A stretch of 60,431 nucleotides of DNA. Origin: Vibrio halioticoli NBRC 102217 (GTDB lineage Bacteria > Pseudomonadota > Gammaproteobacteria > Enterobacterales > Vibrionaceae). The position numbers and the translations under genes were made by a program. The notes below the pieces were generated by a model. That model saw nothing but the letters and a program-made list of their open reading frames with translations, was not told the DNA's origin and searched no databases. Of the stretch, positions 30,452-41,118 are shown one piece after another (within the stretch, counting starts at the first letter, position 1; every line of letters begins with the position of its first letter). The stretch spans positions 1-60,431 of the forward strand of contig NZ_BAUJ01000032.1 of NCBI RefSeq assembly GCF_000496695.1, in the 5' to 3' direction.

Positions 30452-31336
30452 TCAAACGCTAAACTTGTTCAATTTTTCTATTATTATAGAGAAATCATGA
30501 TATTGTGGCCTAGAAATATTAAAATTATTCCTAGACTTGAGCAAGATATGAAGTAATCCACACAATGAGAGTATATTTACTGTAAGTGATTTTAAAAGTG
30601 ATTTTGCTAAATATAATTTTTTATATAACTCGCTATCTATGTAACACGACAGCACTTCTCTCTCAAGCATATAAGCTTTTAATAGTTTATTTTTCGTGAC
30701 ATTGTATTCCTCTCTATAAAAATAAAGAGGTTCAGAAATAGAGATAACACTTAGATCATATTTAGATGACGCTCTTATCCACAGTTCTACATCCTGACCA
30801 AGACTAATTGACTCATTATATTTATTACGTAAATACCAGTCTTTTTTAGCCAAAACAGAAGCATGAAGTATACCTTTCTTCTTCAAAATTAAATCATCTT
30901 TCGTGATAGTGTTGAAATCCATACCTCTGTAGCCAAATATCGTATTGTTGGATTTTATTGAATACATACCAGTTGATGTTAGATCAATATGAGGATTGTC
31001 TATCATTAATTTCAATTGTTTTTCCAAACGGAAAGGACTCATTAAATCATCCGCATCCATTCTTGCTATATAATTGTATCGGGCTAAGTCCGTTACTTCA
31101 TTTAATCTAGAAGCAAGTTTTTTATTCTTTCCATCAGATAAAACAGTAACCCTAGAATCGTTAATTGATTTTGCTATATCCAATGAGGAATCAGTTGACC
31201 CATCATCAATCAAAAATAGTTCCCATTTACTATGCGTTTGAAACATAACGCTTTTGATCGCATCAAGTAAAAAACGTTCGGCATTGAAAAAAGGAATTGC
31301 AATTGTAACTCCTATTTCATCTGTTTTAGATTGCAT
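30452..31336 (-). CDS. Family 2 glycosyltransferase (capsule)
   Basis: GT-A enzyme of 294 residues: VTIAIPFFNAERFLLDAIKS (about 9-28), FLIDDGSTDSSLDIA (about 41-55) and the metal-binding ARMDADDLMSPFRLEKQL (about 92-109). A hydrophobic segment lies near the C-terminus (about 250-265). Adds a capsule sugar; donor unknown. It overlaps or abuts the following GT4 gene, in the same AT-rich operon block. Confidence 0.88.
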   Translation of the reverse strand: MQSKTDEIGVTIAIPFFNAERFLLDAIKSVMFQTHSKWELFLIDDGSTDSSLDIAKSINDSRVTVLSDGKNKKLASRLNEVTDLARYNYIARMDADDLMSPFRLEKQLKLMIDNPHIDLTSTGMYSIKSNNTIFGYRGMDFNTITKDDLILKKKGILHASVLAKKDWYLRNKYNESISLGQDVELWIRASSKYDLSVISISEPLYFYREEYNVTKNKLLKAYMLEREVLSCYIDSELYKKLYLAKSLLKSLTVNILSLCGLLHILLKSRNNFNISRPQYHDFSIIIEKLNKFSV

Positions 31337-31358
31337 AATTACTCACTAAAAATCTGTA

Positions 31359-32441
31359 TTAAAAAAAATTTAAATTTGTTGTGTATGGATAAAGGTTTGA
31401 GAAAGCTTTCGTTGTCAAATAAAAATAAATCATCATAAAGGATATAGCTAAGAAAATAACAACATTTAAGAGAACCCCCTCTTTAAAAGACATAATTGAA
31501 ATTGGTAAAGCAAAAATCATAAATTGTGTGAAATAAACACTGGCTCTTAAGATACCGGATGGATTCAAACTTAGAATAACAGACATTAAGCCTATTGAGC
31601 AAGCTATGAACATAGCGACAATAGACATATCAAATAACTTATCTTGAATACTGTTTATACGCTTTGCTATAAACAACCAAATCAAAACCAAAAAATTAAA
31701 TGCTACAGATACACTTCCATTAGATTCATAATTAGAATTAGAATAACTGGAATATCTACCATCAAATTCAGATATATTACTTACAATCGAGTCTAGTGAA
31801 AATGCTGCGATCAAAAAAAACAATGATATTATAACCAAGTTTGAAATCGATAGTTTTCTACCAAAAATATAGTACATAGGAACACATAATAAAATTGATT
31901 TGTGAAATAGAAAACCTAATAAAATAATAGCGAGAAATTTTATCGGTTGCTTATTTAAAACAAATGGAATTGATAGTAAAAATAACGATACCGCGACCGC
32001 TTGTCGGGCAGCATTGAAATGAAATGTATAGAACCCTAACAACAAAAAACAGATTAAAGAAAGTACTGGAAAAATTGATATTTTATCAATCACGAAAAAT
32101 GTACAAATCAAAACAAATGATGCGACAAATAGAAGCATAAAAACATGATTGTTAAAGTTTATTTTAATCACAAACTCAACGAACCGAAATCCTGGCTCAG
32201 AAAATAGGCTAATATTATCAAAGAAAACTTGCCAATTATCAGACCTTTGAAAAATTCTATAATAAATACCTGTGTCCGTACCAACGTAAATAGATCTTAA
32301 AGTAGATAAGAGTATTACCGATGCTATAGATAGTAAAATAAAATATTTGTTCCCAACAATATATTCGTTACTATTGACTTTTAAATGACCAAGATAAAAA
32401 CAAAAAACACAAAATACAAAAGTAAAATAATAAGGAAACAT
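31359..32441 (-). CDS. wzy: Capsule polymerase Wzy (EpsG-type)
   Basis: A 360-residue polytopic protein with 10 or more hydrophobic segments and the EpsG/Wzy hallmarks: STLRSIYVGTDTGIYYRIF (about 46-64) and FHFNAARQAVAVSLFLLSIP (about 140-159). It is the second Wzy-type polymerase in the window and should polymerise capsule repeats in the periplasm. The ATG (32441) follows directly after the stop of the upstream GT4 gene (32442-32444). Confidence 0.82.
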   Translation of the reverse strand: MFPYYFTFVFCVFCFYLGHLKVNSNEYIVGNKYFILLSIASVILLSTLRSIYVGTDTGIYYRIFQRSDNWQVFFDNISLFSEPGFRFVEFVIKINFNNHVFMLLFVASFVLICTFFVIDKISIFPVLSLICFLLLGFYTFHFNAARQAVAVSLFLLSIPFVLNKQPIKFLAIILLGFLFHKSILLCVPMYYIFGRKLSISNLVIISLFFLIAAFSLDSIVSNISEFDGRYSSYSNSNYESNGSVSVAFNFLVLIWLFIAKRINSIQDKLFDMSIVAMFIACSIGLMSVILSLNPSGILRASVYFTQFMIFALPISIMSFKEGVLLNVVIFLAISFMMIYFYLTTKAFSNLYPYTTNLNFF

Positions 32442-33617
32442 TCACAGGTTACTCTTATATACATTAAGTAAAGAATAATAAGAATTATCGATTGAAAAAA
32501 TACTATTAGCCACTAATTCTTCTGCATCTGTATGATTAATTTTATAATGAAAAGCTTTAAAAATATTATCAACCCAATAACAAAGATCGTCATCTAGACT
32601 AATCGCTGTAATCCTTTCAGAAAAATGATAGCTTAAATCTGCAGTTATTGTGTTTGAACATACTGTATGCAAACCAGATGATATAGCTTCAACAATAACC
32701 AATGGTAATCCTTCGTATAACGAAGGAAGAAAATTTACGTCAAATACATATTTCATTATTTCTCGAACATTATCACAGTTTCCAGCAACAATCACATTAG
32801 AGCCAATTCCTAAATTTTCAACTTCTTCTTCAATTGACTCACGCAAGGGACCGTCACCAGCTAAAAATAAATAAACATTCTTATCTCGCTTCAGGACTTG
32901 GCACATTACCTTCAATATAAAGCTATGATTCTTTACCCTATTCAATCCCATACTTCCAACATGACCAATAACAAATGAATTTTTAGGAATGCCAAAAGAT
33001 TCTTTATTAATTTGTTGAAAGTTATCATTAAGCACGGAGCTTGCGGGTACTCCGCAATAAAGAACTTTAGATTTCCCTGATGTGAACCATTTTTCGCCTA
33101 ATAAAAAAGCACCAGCCTCAACACTACATGATAGTAAATTTGTAGAGTACTGAAGTAATCTTTTTCTATCAATAGTTCTGAAACGAATACCCCTAACTTG
33201 GCTCAATAAGCTACCGTTGAATTTGTTAATCCCAGTAGTATGGCAATGAGCAACCCTAATTTTTACACCAGCCCTAAATGCAATTTTCATTATATCACCC
33301 ATAAATTCTGAACCATGAGCATGAACTACATCGTATTTAACTGTTGATAATAGCGCAGATAATGCCCTATTGTGTCCTACTGAAGTAAAAGAGAGTAATT
33401 GGGCTACTTTTCCAAACGAATTTTGACCTCCAGAACCGTATATTTTTGAACCTAAATTTAAAATCTCCTCTTCATAAAAACCGTTTCTCTCCTTTACAAA
33501 AAAATCAATTTCCAATTCTTTATTTTTTAGTCTTAACAAGTTAAGTAACCAAGTTTCAATACCACCAACATTCAAACTCCCAACGCAAAAAAGAACTTTC
33601 TTTGTGTTTTCATGCAT
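32442..33617 (-). CDS. Family 4 glycosyltransferase (capsule)
   Basis: GT-B enzyme of 391 residues: VLFCVGSLNVGGIETWLLNL (about 8-27) at the acceptor side, GHVGSMGLNRVKNHSFIL (about 215-232), and the donor-site SLYEGLPLVIVEAISSGLHT (about 299-318). Family and domain order are clear. Sugar and linkage are not. Confidence 0.9.
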   Translation of the reverse strand: MHENTKKVLFCVGSLNVGGIETWLLNLLRLKNKELEIDFFVKERNGFYEEEILNLGSKIYGSGGQNSFGKVAQLLSFTSVGHNRALSALLSTVKYDVVHAHGSEFMGDIMKIAFRAGVKIRVAHCHTTGINKFNGSLLSQVRGIRFRTIDRKRLLQYSTNLLSCSVEAGAFLLGEKWFTSGKSKVLYCGVPASSVLNDNFQQINKESFGIPKNSFVIGHVGSMGLNRVKNHSFILKVMCQVLKRDKNVYLFLAGDGPLRESIEEEVENLGIGSNVIVAGNCDNVREIMKYVFDVNFLPSLYEGLPLVIVEAISSGLHTVCSNTITADLSYHFSERITAISLDDDLCYWVDNIFKAFHYKINHTDAEELVANSIFSIDNSYYSLLNVYKSNL

Positions 33618-33644
33618 AACATTATCTCAATAATTACAATTAAC

Positions 33645-34574
33645 TTAAACTAGTGATAGTTTTGAACCTATGTCCTTCTCATATATTTCAGGGACAAAGC
33701 TTGATGAACCACCTTCAGGATAAAAAGTTATCTCGCCAAAATAAACCTTATTTTTCACCAAATACAGGTCAATCCTAGAAAACTTAAAGTTGCCTGCAAG
33801 CGTCTTAGCCACCGAAGTCATTTCATCTAATTTACTTGGTAAAGAAACTCCATTTTCCGAATTTCTATAAGCGAGGGTAAATGGCAACAAATTCCAATCA
33901 AGATCATAGAAATCACGTCGATGATCACTGAAACGAGATATATCTACCTGAACAAATTTTGGTTCCCCATTAAAACAAAAAAATTTATAATCATTAGGAA
34001 GTCGATTCTGATCATCAAATAATACTTTTTCCGCTATTATCTTTCGAGTTATATTCTTATAAGCCCATTCGCATCCATAATAATAAGCATTGATATCCAT
34101 ATGATGATTTAGAACTTTCGTCGTTTGTGATTGACTAAAAATTTCCCCTGGAATATTAAAACAATTACCTCCAGATGAATGATTTACTTTAAGAACATAA
34201 GGAGTTTCAAGTTTATTAAAATCTATTTCAGACACATTATCATATACACCTATAATTGGAATTAGGTAGTCTTCACCGATCATTTCTTTCACATACTCTC
34301 TGACTAAATATTTATCGGCGCAAACTGTCATTAAATCGTTTCTTTCAAAAGCTTTTAACCATGCTATTTTCTCCGAAAACCCACGTGGGTTATTTAAGTT
34401 TAATTTACGAGAATGCGTCTGATTATAATAGTCAGTTATGAATTTTATCTCACCGAATTTGTTTATTTTAAACTTCATTAAAGCAATATATAGTTTATGA
34501 TACAACAGCTCTATCTTTGGATAAATCCTATCTCTTATAAACTTATTATTTTTAAAAGTTGACACCAATTTCAT
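33645..34574 (-). CDS. TupA-like ATP-grasp protein
   Basis: A 309-residue protein of the TupA-like ATP-grasp family found in polysaccharide loci. It has NPRGFSEKIAWLKAFERND (about 62-80), CADKYLVREYVKE, PYVLKVNHSSGG (about 124-135), and DYKFFCFNGEPKFVQVD followed by a C-terminal GEITFYPEGGSSSFVP. ATP-grasp enzymes ligate carboxylates to amines. TupA itself is tied to teichuronopeptide synthesis. In a locus that makes a uronic acid, it could add an amino acid to the GalNAcA carboxyl group, but that is inference. Lies between GT4 and the pyruvyl-transferase-like gene. Confidence 0.8.
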   Translation of the reverse strand: MKLVSTFKNNKFIRDRIYPKIELLYHKLYIALMKFKINKFGEIKFITDYYNQTHSRKLNLNNPRGFSEKIAWLKAFERNDLMTVCADKYLVREYVKEMIGEDYLIPIIGVYDNVSEIDFNKLETPYVLKVNHSSGGNCFNIPGEIFSQSQTTKVLNHHMDINAYYYGCEWAYKNITRKIIAEKVLFDDQNRLPNDYKFFCFNGEPKFVQVDISRFSDHRRDFYDLDWNLLPFTLAYRNSENGVSLPSKLDEMTSVAKTLAGNFKFSRIDLYLVKNKVYFGEITFYPEGGSSSFVPEIYEKDIGSKLSLV

Positions 34575-34625
34575 ACTACATCCTAATTTATATTATAATT
34601 TCCAATGATATTGATTCTAATAATT

Positions 34626-35669
34626 TTAAACATCACCTCTAAAGATATTTTTCAAAGTAGAATGGTTAAATGATTTTACTGTAGAAATTTTTGCATTGAT
34701 TAACTGATCAATTTCACTAATTATATATTTTATTGATTCAGGACAGACTAATTTAATGTAACCTAAATCAGATAACCAATTTAAATATGTTTGTTTTATT
34801 TTGTGATTATTATTTTCCAAAACTATACATGGCGTTCCTGTTATAACCGAGAATATCATGCCATGTAATCGGTCCGTAACTACCAATTTTGAGCCTGAAA
34901 ATTCATTCCATATTTTCTCAAGTTCAATCTTCCTTTCTTTTACATTAAGTGTCGCTTCACCTATATGAGTGTCTGAAAAAGTTACGTCTTTGAATTTAAC
35001 TTTTAACTCTCGTAATAAAGACTGACGATACTCTTTGGTTAATGCACTTTCGTCATCATCACGAATACAAGTTAAAACTCCATTTCGTGCGAATGTACTA
35101 TCACGTTTGTCAAGAGACAATACGATATCAGGACAGAGTTTTACTTCGACATCAAGATGACTCTTCATAAAATCAAATGATATTCTTTCTCGCGCAAACA
35201 TGACCAGATTATTGTGCGCTTCGTATATTTTTTTTGAACGATTAAAACTTTTATTACCCGACGTAGAACCTGAAAAATCGATTGTCTGGGGAAAACTAAC
35301 TATTTTATTTTTAGGAAAGGCCTTGACCCATTTTAACCTACAATCCTCAATACTCTGATAATTATCAGTTAGATTACCTCCACCAACAATCGTAATAATA
35401 TCATTTTTATTTATTATATTTTTTACTTTTCTAATATTGGTCAAATTTCTGCTTATAGGTACATCAATGACTTCATAATTTTTCAGATTATCGTTAAGGA
35501 ACTTAGATTGTGCGAATGTAATAGCAACATCGCCTAAATTTCCATAATCAGCAGCTAATACAACAAACACTTTGTTTTTGGCTGTTAAATCACCCGTCAT
35601 GTTGTGGATATCTATATAGCTTTTCAGATAACGTTTAGCTTCTAACGGTATGTATTTTTTAAAATTCAT
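34626..35669 (-). CDS. Polysaccharide pyruvyl transferase family protein
   Basis: A 347-residue protein of the pyruvyl-transferase (CsaB/WcaK-like) family: VLAADYGNLGDVAITFAQ (about 33-50), TIVGGGNLTDN (about 94-104), and the donor-side VVTDRLHGMIFSVITGTPCI (about 258-277) with a following NNHKI. These enzymes attach ketal-linked pyruvate from PEP to sugars, giving a negative charge. The ATG overlaps the end of the GT14-like gene by 11 bases and follows AAGG with good spacing. Confidence 0.85.
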   Translation of the reverse strand: MNFKKYIPLEAKRYLKSYIDIHNMTGDLTAKNKVFVVLAADYGNLGDVAITFAQSKFLNDNLKNYEVIDVPISRNLTNIRKVKNIINKNDIITIVGGGNLTDNYQSIEDCRLKWVKAFPKNKIVSFPQTIDFSGSTSGNKSFNRSKKIYEAHNNLVMFARERISFDFMKSHLDVEVKLCPDIVLSLDKRDSTFARNGVLTCIRDDDESALTKEYRQSLLRELKVKFKDVTFSDTHIGEATLNVKERKIELEKIWNEFSGSKLVVTDRLHGMIFSVITGTPCIVLENNNHKIKQTYLNWLSDLGYIKLVCPESIKYIISEIDQLINAKISTVKSFNHSTLKNIFRGDV

Positions 35670-36612
35670 TTCTAGCCTTATCTTTTATTAACGACTCTAT
35701 ATGCTTTACAAAATAATCAAAATCTTCGAAATCAATTTTCCGAGTAAAAAAGGCATTACTATTAGTTGCGATAGTCAGATTCTTTTTCGATATTTTTTCC
35801 ATACCTTCTTTTTTCCACCGAATATAATGAGATCCCTCTAGGTATCGTTCACCATTACTAATTATTATTTCCCTAGAATATATCGAATTCATTAGTATAG
35901 TATGAAAATATTTTTCATCGGGTGCATGCATATAAAAAAATTGTTTTTTATCCTTAAATGACAAACAATAATTGAGCATTTCTTTATTTAACACCCACCA
36001 CTGACTGCCTTTATAGTATTTGTCAAAATTAAAACTACTCTTTACTCTGAATGAATTGAGTATTTTTTTAAATAATAGGGCAAATCGCAATTTTGTTTTA
36101 CTTCGTTCGTTTTGCAATTCACCTATATTAAGTAACCTATGTTCGTAGTTCGTATAGTGGAAAAATTCTCTATAAATTCGTTTTGAATTGATCTTTTCGG
36201 TAATATCATTATTTTTATATAAATAAGCCGAGTCAGGTCGATTATATTCGCATGAAGACCAAAGTGACATTAAAGCTCTATGATGTTTTAGGCTATTCTT
36301 AAGTTCAAACTTACTTTTTAGAGGTAAATCATGACCACTTATTAAAAAATAATAGTCATATGTTCCAGTTGAATTAGCAAGTGCCATCAACTTCAATGTC
36401 GCATCTACAATAGAAAATGTTCCCCATCTCGTACGGAGTCTTTCGCTGTCAGAAATACAATAGCAATCTGATGATTTGAAATTTTCATCTTCATAGTCAA
36501 CTTTATTATCCACATGAAGAAAAAAACTATCTCCATCACTTACGCAATAGTCTTTTAATACTTTCAAATATTCAAAGTTATTATGCGCTAAACATAGAAA
36601 TGCTATTTTCAT
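35659..36612 (-). CDS. GT14 (Core-2/I-branching) glycosyltransferase-like protein
   Basis: About 317 residues of the beta-1,6-N-acetylglucosaminyltransferase-like GT14 family: IAFLCLAHNNFEYLKVL at the N-terminus, FFLHVDNKVDYED (about 33-45), TRWGTFSIVDATLKLM (about 64-79), YYFLISGHDLPLKS (about 90-103), and GSQWWVLNKEML near residue 205. Bacterial members usually add a GlcNAc or xylose-type branch. Of two nearby starts I chose ATG 36612 because GAG lies at better spacing than for ATG 36618. This family is not the commonest in Vibrio capsule loci. Confidence 0.82.
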   Translation of the reverse strand: MKIAFLCLAHNNFEYLKVLKDYCVSDGDSFFLHVDNKVDYEDENFKSSDCYCISDSERLRTRWGTFSIVDATLKLMALANSTGTYDYYFLISGHDLPLKSKFELKNSLKHHRALMSLWSSCEYNRPDSAYLYKNNDITEKINSKRIYREFFHYTNYEHRLLNIGELQNERSKTKLRFALLFKKILNSFRVKSSFNFDKYYKGSQWWVLNKEMLNYCLSFKDKKQFFYMHAPDEKYFHTILMNSIYSREIIISNGERYLEGSHYIRWKKEGMEKISKKNLTIATNSNAFFTRKIDFEDFDYFVKHIESLIKDKARNEF

Positions 36613-36631
36613 TTTCATCTCGTTTTATCAG

Positions 36632-38146
36632 TTAATTGGTGGATTTCATATTATAAAAATAAATAGAAGCTTTTTTGAAGTGGTTATCTTTTGAAATAGT
36701 TCTCCAAAGAGAAAGAATAATACAAAATATAATAATACACACAATGAAATAACATGACGTAACCATAAATAAACTAGAAGGAGAGATATAACGAAACGTA
36801 GTTTTTGTTAGCATAAAAGAAACTATAATTATAACTAGTGATAATAATGCAGTAATATAAAAATAATCAGTCCTAAACCCAAATCGCCTCATATATAGAG
36901 GGAGGTATACAAGATTTTTTATCAAAAGAATAACTGATGAAGATATAATTATGTAATAAATATTCAATCCAATAGTATATTCAATTCCTAACAAAGCAAT
37001 AAGATTAATAAGGCCAAATATTACTGTCGCTATAGAATTTACACTCAAAGACTTTTTAGCTATTAAAAAAGACCAAAATGGTGTACTAATAACAGATAGT
37101 GGTAGATATACGGTAGCAAACGTCGAAATATGTATAAGTTCCGAATCATATGTTTTTAACCACATGTCAAAGAAATACTCTGCACTTCCAATAAACACAC
37201 CTACAATTACAGAGGTAATAACGCCCAACATCAAACTTGCTAAATTAGTAACCCATCTCGTTTCTGATTTTTTATCTTGTGCGACTAATTTAAAAATAGT
37301 AGGTTCAAATATACTAGAGATCAGTGTTCCTATTAAACGTATCTGTGTAACTATTACCAATAGAATATTATAGATTCCAAGAAAATAGTAACCGACAAAG
37401 ATCGCCGTAAAATAAATGGGTATTTGAAGTAATAGTATTGACCCTACTTGATTAACAAACATCCAACCGCTGAGATTAATATTATTTTTTAAACTAATAA
37501 GCTTGACATCATTTTTTTTAAAAACTAAAAATTTAAAATTCCTTCTGAAATTAAAATAATTAAAACATAGTAGTACTGTCGCTGCTATAACAATCGAAAA
37601 AGAATATATTTTAGTTGGACTTTCTGCATTAACTACGCAATACATCACCAATATAAATAATATGGCTTTTCCGACGAAATTATTAACGCTTTGAATATCG
37701 AGCCTATTCTTTATTATATAAACCGATGAATAGAGACCAGAATATACTGATATTACGAAAGAAGCATATACTGCTAACAGTAAATAATGTGATTCATTAT
37801 AATATTTGTCAGGTATAGACAAAAAAGAAATTATATTTGAGGTATTTAAGTAAAATATAGGAGTGAAGAGTAAGAATAAAATCGAAACAGCAAGCATATT
37901 AGTGCTATATTCAATATTTGGCTTACCTTGCTTATCACTTTCTATAGAAAACAAGAGGTTCCTGGAAAAAGTAGATGTAAATGAAATTGTTATTAAAGAA
38001 ATATAGTATAAAGAACTATTAAATACTCCAATGACACCATATAACTCTAGCCCCAACGTGTCAACTAAAGCTGGGACCATTAGTAGTGATATGATAGATA
38101 TACCTAAATATGAGAGTATTTTAAAAATTATATTTCTTTTATGCAT
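36632..38146 (-). CDS. wzx: Capsule repeat-unit flippase Wzx
   Basis: A 504-residue polytopic membrane protein with about 12-14 hydrophobic segments, MOP/Wzx type: KILSYLGISIISLLMVPALV with LGLELYGVIGV at the N-terminus, and NNINLSGWMFVNQVGSILLL about residue 225. It is longer than the first Wzx in the window and unrelated at the sequence level apart from fold. It should flip the capsule repeat unit. Very AT-rich; weak ribosome site. Confidence 0.87.
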   Translation of the reverse strand: MHKRNIIFKILSYLGISIISLLMVPALVDTLGLELYGVIGVFNSSLYYISLITISFTSTFSRNLLFSIESDKQGKPNIEYSTNMLAVSILFLLFTPIFYLNTSNIISFLSIPDKYYNESHYLLLAVYASFVISVYSGLYSSVYIIKNRLDIQSVNNFVGKAILFILVMYCVVNAESPTKIYSFSIVIAATVLLCFNYFNFRRNFKFLVFKKNDVKLISLKNNINLSGWMFVNQVGSILLLQIPIYFTAIFVGYYFLGIYNILLVIVTQIRLIGTLISSIFEPTIFKLVAQDKKSETRWVTNLASLMLGVITSVIVGVFIGSAEYFFDMWLKTYDSELIHISTFATVYLPLSVISTPFWSFLIAKKSLSVNSIATVIFGLINLIALLGIEYTIGLNIYYIIISSSVILLIKNLVYLPLYMRRFGFRTDYFYITALLSLVIIIVSFMLTKTTFRYISPSSLFMVTSCYFIVCIIIFCIILSLWRTISKDNHFKKASIYFYNMKSTN

Positions 38147-38271
38147 TATTACTCATTACTGTTGTTTTGATAATTACTAATGTAAATATGATTGACTAAC
38201 ATTAGTTGAAGCCAATTACACAGAATTTAGGACAGTCTCTAACTTACTGAAAATCAATATCTCTTCAAAGG

Positions 38272-39297
38272 TCAACTACATATTAGTTTTTTATACCACG
38301 GCATCACTGATTCAATACCTTGATCAATCTTATATTGGGGTGAGTAGCCTAACTTCGACTTTGCTTTAGAAATATCAGCTTGAGAGTGTCTTACATCACC
38401 AACTCTAAAATCCCTATAGATTGGTTTTTCTGAATGTAGGAAACCTAACCCATTTAACGCACTTTGTATTGAAAAATATAACTTATTTAGCGTTGTTCTA
38501 TCACCTAATGCAACGTTATACACTTGATCTTTCGCTTCAGAATCCGCTGTTGCTGCCAAAATATTCATCTGTACAGTGTTTGCAATAAAGCAAAAATCTC
38601 GACTGGTCTCACCATCTCCATTGATGAACACTTTCTCATTTCTAAGCATTGATGCTGCCCATTTTGGGATAACTGCTGCATAAGCACCGTTTGGATCCTG
38701 TCTTGGTCCAAATACATTAAAGTAGCGAAGACCAATCGTCTTAAAACCATAAGTACGTGCGTAAACGCCTGCATACAACTCGTTCACATATTTAGTTACT
38801 GCATAAGGTGATAGTGGATTACCAATATTTTCTTCTACTTTTGGTAACTCTGGGTGGTCACCATAGGTAGAACTACTTGCGGCATAAGTAAAACTTTTTA
38901 CTTGCGCTTCCTTGGATGCATCTAACATATTAAGAAAACCCGTGATATTGGCTGCATTACTGGTAATAGGATCTACTATTGAACGAGGGACTGAACCCAA
39001 TGCAGCTTGATGCAACACATAGTCAACTCCAGTCACGGCCTGCTGACAGATTTTTGTGTCGCGAATATCACCTTCAATAAAAGTAAAATGGCTCCATTGC
39101 TTATCACTTACTAATATTTTAACTTCATCTAAGTTTCGCTGATGACCAGTTGCGAAGTTATCTAACCCCACCACAACTTGATTCAGTTTCAAAAGCGTTT
39201 CAAGTAAATTAGAACCGATGAACCCGGCAACTCCGGTCACTAGCCACGTCTTAGGTGACTCTATCAGAGTTCGTTGAATTTGCTCATATTTGTTCAT
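38272..39297 (-). CDS. UDP-GlcNAc/GlcNAcA C4-epimerase (WbpP/TviC-like)
   Basis: Extended SDR of 341 residues: [17 protein letters not shown] (about 17-33), [13 protein letters not shown] (about 130-142) and the catalytic [15 protein letters not shown] (about 154-168). It closely resembles WbpP/TviC/VipB enzymes that interconvert UDP-GlcNAc(A) and UDP-GalNAc(A). Next to the UDP-HexNAc 6-dehydrogenase it most likely supplies UDP-GalNAcA, as in Vi antigen and some Pseudomonas O-antigens. Confidence 0.91.
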   Translation of the reverse strand: MNKYEQIQRTLIESPKTWLVTGVAGFIGSNLLETLLKLNQVVVGLDNFATGHQRNLDEVKILVSDKQWSHFTFIEGDIRDTKICQQAVTGVDYVLHQAALGSVPRSIVDPITSNAANITGFLNMLDASKEAQVKSFTYAASSSTYGDHPELPKVEENIGNPLSPYAVTKYVNELYAGVYARTYGFKTIGLRYFNVFGPRQDPNGAYAAVIPKWAASMLRNEKVFINGDGETSRDFCFIANTVQMNILAATADSEAKDQVYNVALGDRTTLNKLYFSIQSALNGLGFLHSEKPIYRDFRVGDVRHSQADISKAKSKLGYSPQYKIDQGIESVMPWYKKLICS

Positions 39298-39459
39298 ATT
39301 GGTATCGCTATGTCAGAGGTTTAAAAAACATTGAGGTCGTGTTTTGAATGAACAACTATAGTATAAACACGATCATCATTACTAAGTATGATATTAATAA
39401 TAAGAGGTAACGGATATGATTATTTAGGTGTTCTGCCTAGACACCCAAACTTATTTACA

Positions 39460-40740
39460 TTATAAACGCATATCCACGCTTTCTTTATCAAATACATATT
39501 TTAAATCGTAAAGAACATGATTAGATTTACCTAGAGCATGAATTTTTTCGACCCCCATTGATTTGAACTCATCATGAGGAACCGCCATGATAATGCCATC
39601 ATAATGATTCAATTTTTCTCTATCACATAAGCTTAAGCCATACTCGTGTTTAGATTCTTCACTTGAACACCATGGATCAACAATATCCACATTAATATTG
39701 TACTCTTTTAGTTCTGAAACAATATCAACGACTTTCGTATTACGTAGATCCGGGCAATTTTCTTTAAAAGTAAGCCCCATAACTAATACATTCGCACCTT
39801 CAACCTGAATACATTTTTTCAGCATTTTCTTAACTAATTCTGAAACGACATATTTCCCCATTCCATCATTTAATCGACGTCCTGCGAGAATCATTTCTGG
39901 ATGGTAACCAACAGTTTGTGCTTTATGAGTAAGATAATACGGATCCACACCAATACAGTGGCCACCAACTAAACCCGGACGGAATGGTAAGAAGTTCCAT
40001 TTAGTACCCGCAGCTTCTAATACCTCCAACGTATCAATATTCAATTTATTGAAGATGATCGACAGTTCATTAATAAGCGCAATATTAACGTCACGTTGAG
40101 TGTTCTCTATTACCTTTGCTGCTTCCGCTACTTTAATACTTGAAGCCTTGTGAGTACCAGCAGTAATAATAGTCTTGTACAACTGGTCAACAAACTCTGC
40201 AATTTCATCATTTGAGCCACTGGTAACTTTAAGAATATTAGTCACTCTGTGTTCTTTATCACCTGGATTAATTCGCTCTGGTGAATAACCTGCGAAAAAG
40301 TCTTTATTAAAAGTAAGCCCAGACACAGATTCAACCACTGGGATACAAGTTTCTTCTGTAGCTCCTGGATATACTGTCGATTCGTAAATAATGATATCCC
40401 CCTTACTCACAATCGAGCCCAAAGCTTCAGATGCTTTAATCAATGGTGTAAGATCTGGTTGTTTATGATCATCAATTGGTGTTGGTACGGTAACAATGTA
40501 TACATTAGCTTCTTTTAGATCATTAAGGTCTGCAGTGTAAGTAAGAAGCTCCGCTTCTTTTAGTTCATCTTCTGAACACTCTAGTGTAGAATCTGTACCG
40601 CTTTTTAATTCGCTCACACGAGCTTGGCTGATATCATAACCCAGTGTTGACATTTTCTTACCAAACTCTACCGAGAGAGGTAAACCTACATAACCTAAAC
40701 CAATTATTGCTACTTTCGTATTTTCAAGCATTAACGTCAT
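39460..40740 (-). CDS. UDP-N-acetyl-hexosamine 6-dehydrogenase (TviB/WbpO/WbpA-like)
   Basis: Oxidises C6 of a UDP-HexNAc to the uronic acid with NAD. Rossmann loop [18 protein letters not shown] (about 10-27), [25 protein letters not shown], and the catalytic Cys in [13 protein letters not shown] (about 260-272). 426 residues is standard. ATG 40740 has TAGG 7-8 bases upstream, and 16 bases above the start begins a run of six TTAATTC heptamers. With the adjacent epimerase it gives a GalNAcA-type precursor for an acidic capsule. Confidence 0.92.
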   Translation of the reverse strand: MTLMLENTKVAIIGLGYVGLPLSVEFGKKMSTLGYDISQARVSELKSGTDSTLECSEDELKEAELLTYTADLNDLKEANVYIVTVPTPIDDHKQPDLTPLIKASEALGSIVSKGDIIIYESTVYPGATEETCIPVVESVSGLTFNKDFFAGYSPERINPGDKEHRVTNILKVTSGSNDEIAEFVDQLYKTIITAGTHKASSIKVAEAAKVIENTQRDVNIALINELSIIFNKLNIDTLEVLEAAGTKWNFLPFRPGLVGGHCIGVDPYYLTHKAQTVGYHPEMILAGRRLNDGMGKYVVSELVKKMLKKCIQVEGANVLVMGLTFKENCPDLRNTKVVDIVSELKEYNINVDIVDPWCSSEESKHEYGLSLCDREKLNHYDGIIMAVPHDEFKSMGVEKIHALGKSNHVLYDLKYVFDKESVDMRL

Positions 40741-40756
40741 AACTATACCTAATATT

Positions 40757-40798
40757 TTAATTCTTAATTCTTAATTCTTAATTCTTAATTCTTAATTC
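40757..40798. repeat. Six tandem copies of a heptanucleotide (TTAATTC)n
   Basis: Six perfect TTAATTC units (42 bp) lie 17-58 bases upstream of the UDP-HexNAc dehydrogenase start codon, within the leader of its message. The unit is not a multiple of 3 and lies outside coding sequence, so slippage would change leader length or promoter spacing. The rest of the 378-bp gap to wzc (40799-41118) shows no gene and no other clear element. Confidence 0.9.
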
Positions 40799-41118
40799 TA
40801 TTCAACCAATTTTTGCTTAGCTGAGACACTTCTACTTTCATTTCTGGACAACTCATCTTAAATTGCCCGCTGTAACCTCGATTTACCACATATTCCCAAA
40901 GTACCCCAAGATATCCATCTTGTTATCTAATTAAGTTCTTATAGACCCATAACGACTTGGTCAACTCAGTTACATTTCGTTTTCTTGAGAGATTACTTCC
41001 ACTAATATTTCGGATGATTACTGTACTGCTTCTCGGATGACAATTTATATAGAATCGAGTAACTACCTATACCGACGGAAACATACTATTACTATTGTAA
41101 AAACTTCAATACCTAATA

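Noticed and set aside
39338..39371. Hairpin CGTGTTT/AAACACG between the epimerase and dehydrogenase genes
   Set aside because: Short stem with a 20-base loop and no U-tract in either direction; likely chance in AT-rich sequence.
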